Of a stretch of DNA of 64,000 nucleotides, positions 59,085 through 64,000 are shown in pieces. A program made the position numbers and the translations under genes. The first letter of the stretch is position 1; every line of letters starts with the position of its first letter. This stretch comes from Adineta vaga (lineage: Eukaryota; Rotifera): NCBI GenBank assembly GCA_021613535.1, contig CP075495.1, forward strand, positions 13,516,001 through 13,580,000, given 5' to 3'. A model generated the notes under the pieces. That model saw only the letters and a program-made list of their open reading frames with translations, had not been told where the DNA came from and did not search any database.

Positions 59085-61870
59085 TTTAGTTTAAGCATAC
59101 TTTGTATTTTGTATAGTTTAATCTTTAAATTTTTTGTTCGTTTTATTTCTTTATTCTTTCGTTTTTGTCATACATATCAATGAAATCATGTATTTCATGA
59201 ATGAAAGATTGAATTTAATAAAAAGAGACAGATATTTTGCAAAAATATTTTATTAGTTATTTGATCTATTTTTCTCTTTATCGTATTGAAATTCACAGAA
59301 ATAATAAGCAGATATTTATTGTTATGATGGATTTGAAAAAAAGAAGATCGAATATGATATAGACAATATTGTATCATAATTAGACGATTATATTTCGATC
59401 TATTTATGTAAATCGAGGCGGCAACCAGATGCATCTTGTATGCGTCAAATTATTTTTGTCCACTATCATTCATTTCTCATATTTCTTATTAGCTTTTTTT
59501 CTTTATATATGTCAGTATATCCATCTGCAATACGTACATGGTGATAATCTATACATTGTCAAAATTAATCTTCATAATTATTATAATTTCGTTTATTTGT
59601 TTTTGTGAATGAGAACTTGCAAAAAAAAACAATTTCAATGAAATTTTCTCAATTCTGTGAATATCTCGAAGTCATATTTGTCATCAAATCGTCAAAAATG
59701 AATCTAAACAATTTATTGTTCTATTCTTATATCTGTTTATGATAGGAAAACGTCGTCTCAGACTGTCGTGTTGATAAACTTCCATCTTGTCCTCTCTGTC
59801 ACTATCTCAATGTCAAACAGATGTTATTCTTATTGTTTCTTTCTTTTTCTTCTCTACATTGAAACGATAAATACATGTATTCCATTAGAAAGTGATTTGT
59901 TAGTATGTCTTGCTCGTCATTTTCTACAGCTTCGAATTTAATACTATGTTCATGTAGTAATAAATATTTCAGTCGAAAATCATCGTCTAATTTTGTTTCC
60001 AAATGAACGAATATGAAATGAAGGTCTCATCAATGATATTCTCTTTGATTTCATTATTATCTATAACCTTTCTTATTATAGAAAATCTATTCATTGTTGA
60101 TAGATCTTCTTTTTCTTTTTAAATCGTGTCATTTATATTTATTTAATAGGATGTGACATATGTTTTCATAAATACCTAGGGAAAGAACATCGAAACTAGT
60201 AGGATTTAATCCATATGTTTGATTACGATGGTCTTTTCGGATTGTCTAATTGTCTTTTACGAGACTTATAGAAGATAGAACAACATAATTTCTTCCTACT
60301 GTGTAACAACCATGACATTTCAAGACATAACTAACTATCCATCCACTCAAATCAACGAACATCGATAATTGACTATAGACTTACATAGTAAGATTGTAGT
60401 TTTAACGAAAAATAATTCATCTATCCAATCAATAAATTATGAATATTATCTCGATAAGATCAAATATCCTGAACTTAAAATGTATAAATTCTATTTCTTT
60501 ATTAAATTGTTGATGAAATTTGATCGAAGATATATACAATATGAAAATACAGATTTCTTCTTGCAAATACATAAACATTTCTTATTTTTTTATCAATCTT
60601 ACACATAGACTTAATAATCTTATCTTGACAATACAATTTGATCTACAATATGTTGACATTTTTATATATCTTCATTTTCGCAAAACCAATTCTACACATC
60701 AAATAATAAAATAAGCTTCTACAAAAGAATCGGTTTATCTTATTGGTTTTTCTTCTCTTCTTGAAAAAAAATATATATAAATTAATATTGTAATGTAAGA
60801 TAAGTTGAAATTTATTTACAAATATGTTATTTCATCTGTTGTTGATAAAAGAAAATTAATTAATCGAGCACCAATCATTTTCATTCAATTAATAATTAAA
60901 GATAAGAATCAATCTGATTGTAATATAATCTTAAAATATTGCCTGCTATGATTCTTCTTTTCTCTTTGGATCATAGGAAAAAGCAAAAGTTCTACTCTCA
61001 TTTCTAATCGTCTCCGTTCGAATGTATGTGAATGCACATAATTTTATCGATTCAATATATGCCATATATTTTAGATTTCGTCAATAAATTTATGCATTTT
61101 GATCGAGAAATGATTGTTGACTTCTCTCTTTTGTATTTCCTGATAGTACTAACTTCGACAATTATCGCATCGTTTAGTATTCAGAGTGCCATATGAGACA
61201 TACGCGAATGCGCACAAGTCATCGTATTCTCGAGTAACAACGATCGCTTTTTATAACCTTCATCTATCGAAAAAAATAAATATGTGATTGAAATCAATGA
61301 TCATTACTGAGCAGTTAATTGGTTTTCTTTTTGTATACTACTATTGATTATCTGTTGTCGTTGTTGTTCTTTCTCTATTCTGATTTTTATTGATTGAATA
61401 CTCTTAATAGTTGTTTTTATTGTTCTTATATCCGTTAATTAAGTAATCTAAAAATTAGTGAAACAAAAAGAAAGAAAAAAGACAATAATATGAATAGAAT
61501 CAGTTGTCGATTTTTCTCGTCATTGAGTGGATAATCAAACTTCGAGATTCTTTCTTTTTTTTCTTTTTCATTTAAATTTATAGAGAGAAATTGACATGAA
61601 ACATATTATTTCATTAGAAAGAAGAGAATTAAGTCAAATCTTCACTAACAGGGTATGACATAAGCAGAAAATACTCATGTTTTTCTTTTTCTTCTTCTTT
61701 TCTCTTCCTTGTTAAGGAAAAGGAAGGTAATCTTTTTCAGAAATCAACAAGACAGTAATTCAACTTCCCTGTTGAAGAACATTGCATCCTCGTGACTTAC
61801 TTGTTTAACGGTTTTCTTTTTTCAAATTTCGTACTTTCTTTTGTTTTTTAGTGAAATCTATTGAATTAAA
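59085..61870. other. Intergenic between innexin and KChIP-like gene
   Basis: No gene seen; the open frames at 59195-60714 give low-complexity AT-driven products. It probably holds the upstream promoter of the KChIP-like gene. Confidence 0.5.
59217..59222 (+). terminator. Poly(A) signal AATAAA
   Basis: About 130 nt after the innexin stop codon, in a suitable place to end that transcript. Confidence 0.5.
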
Positions 61871-63130
61871 ATGAACGTCATTCGATCAGCAGGTGGTGGT
61901 GGTCGTCGTAGTAGTTTCAAATTTCAACATGGTAAGACTAATACTGATTAATTTTATTTTTTATTGTTTTAACACCCTCAACTTAAACAAATGTCGTTAT
62001 CATCATTAAGAGTAGCATTCGTTCAATTTCTCTAGAGATTTCTTTCTTCCGTTTCTCGTTTTTTTCTTCTTTCTCACAGATCACAAATACTCTCACACAT
62101 TTTGTTCACAAAAAAGCATCAATCAGTTCTTTTTTTTGTGTTTACTAAACGCTCACATATAAATACGACTATTAATCAAAATGTGGCAAGCGTTCGAATC
62201 ATCGATTCAAACATTAAATAAAGCTCGACGCTTGAATTTGAGTATAAGAAAAAGTGCAAGTAAATCAATTTCATTCGAAGAGATTATCATTTTCTTTTTC
62301 AACATTATACTTTTCTTCTCGTATGTTATTTATAGAAAATCCAGCCGCCAAACATCTTGTCAGAAGACCAACATGTACTATAGCTGAATTGATGGGGAAA
62401 ACAAAATTTTCTAAAGATGAAATCTGTCATTTATATCGAACATTTAAACAAGTATGTCTATTTGTTGTGTCTTGTTTTTTTGAATATGTATCTTATTGTA
62501 TTAGGATTGTCCATCGGGTGAAGTAAGCAAAGCTCATTTTGCTGCAATTTTTGCAACATTATTTCCCAGTGGTGGTATGTAAATTTTTGTTTTGTTTTAT
62601 ATTCTAATATATCAATCAATAAAAACTTCCATATTCAATTATAGAATGTTTTCGTTATTCAGTTTTTCTGTTTCGTAATATTGATCGAACAAATAGTGGT
62701 TTTATTCGCTTCGAAGATCTTGTTATTACACTTTCAGTTTTAGTTCATGGTTCAATTGAAGAACGAATTTGTTGGATATTTGATTTATATGATTTAAATA
62801 AAGATGGAATGATAACACGATTAGTACGATCTTCTTCGAAAGAAAAACTTCTTATTTTCTTCTTCTTTGAGGAATTATTGCAAATGGTTGCAGCTATTTT
62901 CCAGTTAATTGTGCCTGTTTGTAAACTAAATTTTACATCGATTACAAGTGCTATCGAAGAACGAACTAATCAATTATTTGAAGTATCTGACTTTTTTTTC
63001 TTGTTAGTGTAGAAAATTTTTCTCTTTTTCCCCCCTCTTTAAGACATGGGATACACATGGAAATGGACATGTATATAAAGAAGATTTCATTCAATATTGT
63101 TTACAGGTTTGTTTAAGAGTTGACGAAGGT

Positions 63131-63161
<31 letters not shown>

Positions 63162-64000
63162 AAGTTAATATGATGTTCCTTCCTCAACAAGTAATAGTTT
63201 CCTTTTTTTCTGATAAGTAGGACAATTATTAACGAAAATGACTGTGTTGATCACGCATCAAATATCCTTTCGAGGTATTGAAATCTTCAGGGAAATAATG
63301 GTTTATATCCGATGAACAAATCGTTCGAAAATTTTCTTTCAATTGCGTTTCGATAAAATCTCAATCATGTTGAACAACAAAAAAGGACAATGCTCTACTC
63401 TGACATACTAACAAATTCATATAGTATTTTCATTCATAGTAATTTTTCAGTTAGATTAACTATGATTAATGATCACAGATTTCATTGTTGAATGTTCAGT
63501 GATTATTATGAAATAGAACAATTGAATTTTTGCCTGATGATCTGAAAATGCGCATTTTCGTCCGAGTATATATTCCAAATCAATCAATGAAATGATACTT
63601 GAGGCTATAGATAATAGGATAGAGGAAGGGGGTGGTAAAGAAAGAATGCGATTGATTTACAATAAATAGAGATGAGAATATACTTTGGTAAGAGAGAAAT
63701 AAACTAGCTGTCATATCATATCTCATAATAAAAACAAATAACTCAAAGATAATCTACATAATCGAAGGAATATCACATACTGGTATAGTTATACTAATCG
63801 GAGAAAAATTTCTTTGTTTATTGTATTTTTCTTTCCTAATCTTCGAAGAAGAATAACATTTAGTTACCTAAAATTGAATCATCTATTATAAAGATTAACC
63901 ATTGCCGTAGCTAATCCAAAGGAAACCTTTTCAAACATGATGTTTTATTTATTTTAGAATGAAACCATTCAAAAGTCGATGGAAATGCTAAAATCGAACA
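61871..64000 (+). CDS. KChIP-like neuronal calcium sensor (3' partial)
   Basis: EF-hand protein of the Kv-channel-interacting protein group, which bind A-type potassium channels. The first exon (61871-61931) encodes MNVIRSAGGGGRRSSFKFQH. The shared body starts at 62336 with NPAAKHLVRRPTCTIAELMG, then FSKDEICHLYRTFKQDCPSG (degenerate EF1), DRTNSGFIRFED (EF2), DLNKDGMITRLE (EF3, canonical) after removing a 48-nt intron at about 62824-62871, and DTHGNGHVYKED (EF4). The order and EF1 CPSG signature match KChIP/NCS proteins. A long intron (about 63109-63957) with a (TC)n tract precedes the last visible exon, NETIQKSMEMLKSN, which runs off the window end. No N-terminal myristoylation Gly is seen. 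Confidence 0.8.
62181..62259 (+). CDS. Alternative first exon of the KChIP-like gene
   Basis: ATG 62181 opens 26 codons (MWQAFESSIQTLNKARRLNL...) and reaches a GCAA|GTAAAT donor in phase 1, the same phase as the first exon at 61871. Both can join the exon at 62336 in frame. The encoded peptide is a basic amphipathic helix, unlike the Gly/Arg-rich alternative. Vertebrate KChIP genes also vary by first exon. Confidence 0.5.
63135..63161. repeat. (TC)n microsatellite
   Basis: Perfect dinucleotide run just inside the long intron of the KChIP-like gene. Confidence 0.9.

Noticed and set aside
62157-62164. TATA-like ATATAAAT before the alternative KChIP exon
   Set aside because: It lies only about 17-24 nt before the ATG, too close to place the transcription start upstream of the start codon.
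1-64000. CRISPR arrays, rRNA genes, telomeric repeats, intact tRNAs
   Set aside because: Looked for direct-repeat arrays, conserved rRNA blocks, G-rich telomeric tracts and full cloverleafs; none seen.

Overview
The window looks like nuclear DNA of a bdelloid rotifer (an inference, not proven). It is AT-rich, most genes are cut by many GT-AG introns of about 45-65 nt, and several clear animal genes are present: innexin, tetraspanin, INPP5A, WDR44, NPEPPS and a KChIP-like calcium sensor. There is also an arginine-type ADP-ribosyltransferase fused to kinesin-light-chain-type TPRs, an architecture common in bdelloids, and several intronless or bacterial-looking genes, which fits the foreign-gene content known for this group.

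Left third (1-23 kb): an accessory, immunity-flavoured region. In order on the + strand are a TIR+SAM protein (5' end outside the window), a Rel-homology protein (Rel-A), a second Rel paralogue broken by three frameshifts and a nonsense codon (Rel-B), an intronless ADP-ribosyltransferase-TPR protein, and a third Rel paralogue (Rel-C). Between Rel-A and Rel-B lies a graveyard: an intronless Sec14/CRAL-TRIO copy with two in-frame TGA codons, an Mps1/TTK-like kinase fragment with a TGA and a 2-bp frameshift, a TerB-like remnant, and two decayed copies of an unknown coding sequence. One intact TPR plus membrane-segment gene sits among them; its 1-kb intron holds a hAT-type MITE with a perfect 8-bp target duplication. 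A 169-bp repeat occurs twice here with one mismatch.

Middle (24-45 kb): an 841-residue single-exon protein with two radical-SAM domains, a secreted MRJP/yellow-like protein of bacterial type, a tetraspanin (minus), a 96-residue secreted peptide-precursor candidate, INPP5A (minus) with a long Ser/Pro-rich tail that still ends in a CAAX box and with a small gene nested antisense in an intron, WDR44 (minus), and a single-exon protein resembling CDP-glycerol glycerophosphotransferases (minus).

Right third (45-64 kb): puromycin-sensitive aminopeptidase (minus), a gene-free stretch of nearly 8 kb, an innexin (+), and a KChIP-like EF-hand gene (+) with two alternative first exons; its 3' end lies outside the window.

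Functional reading: the left cluster combines two probable NAD+-using enzyme domains (TIR and ADP-ribosyltransferase) with a tandem family of Rel transcription factors, which suggests a lineage-specific innate-response neighbourhood. This is inferred from domains and proximity only. Exon boundaries were placed by eye from splice signals and reading frame and need transcript support.
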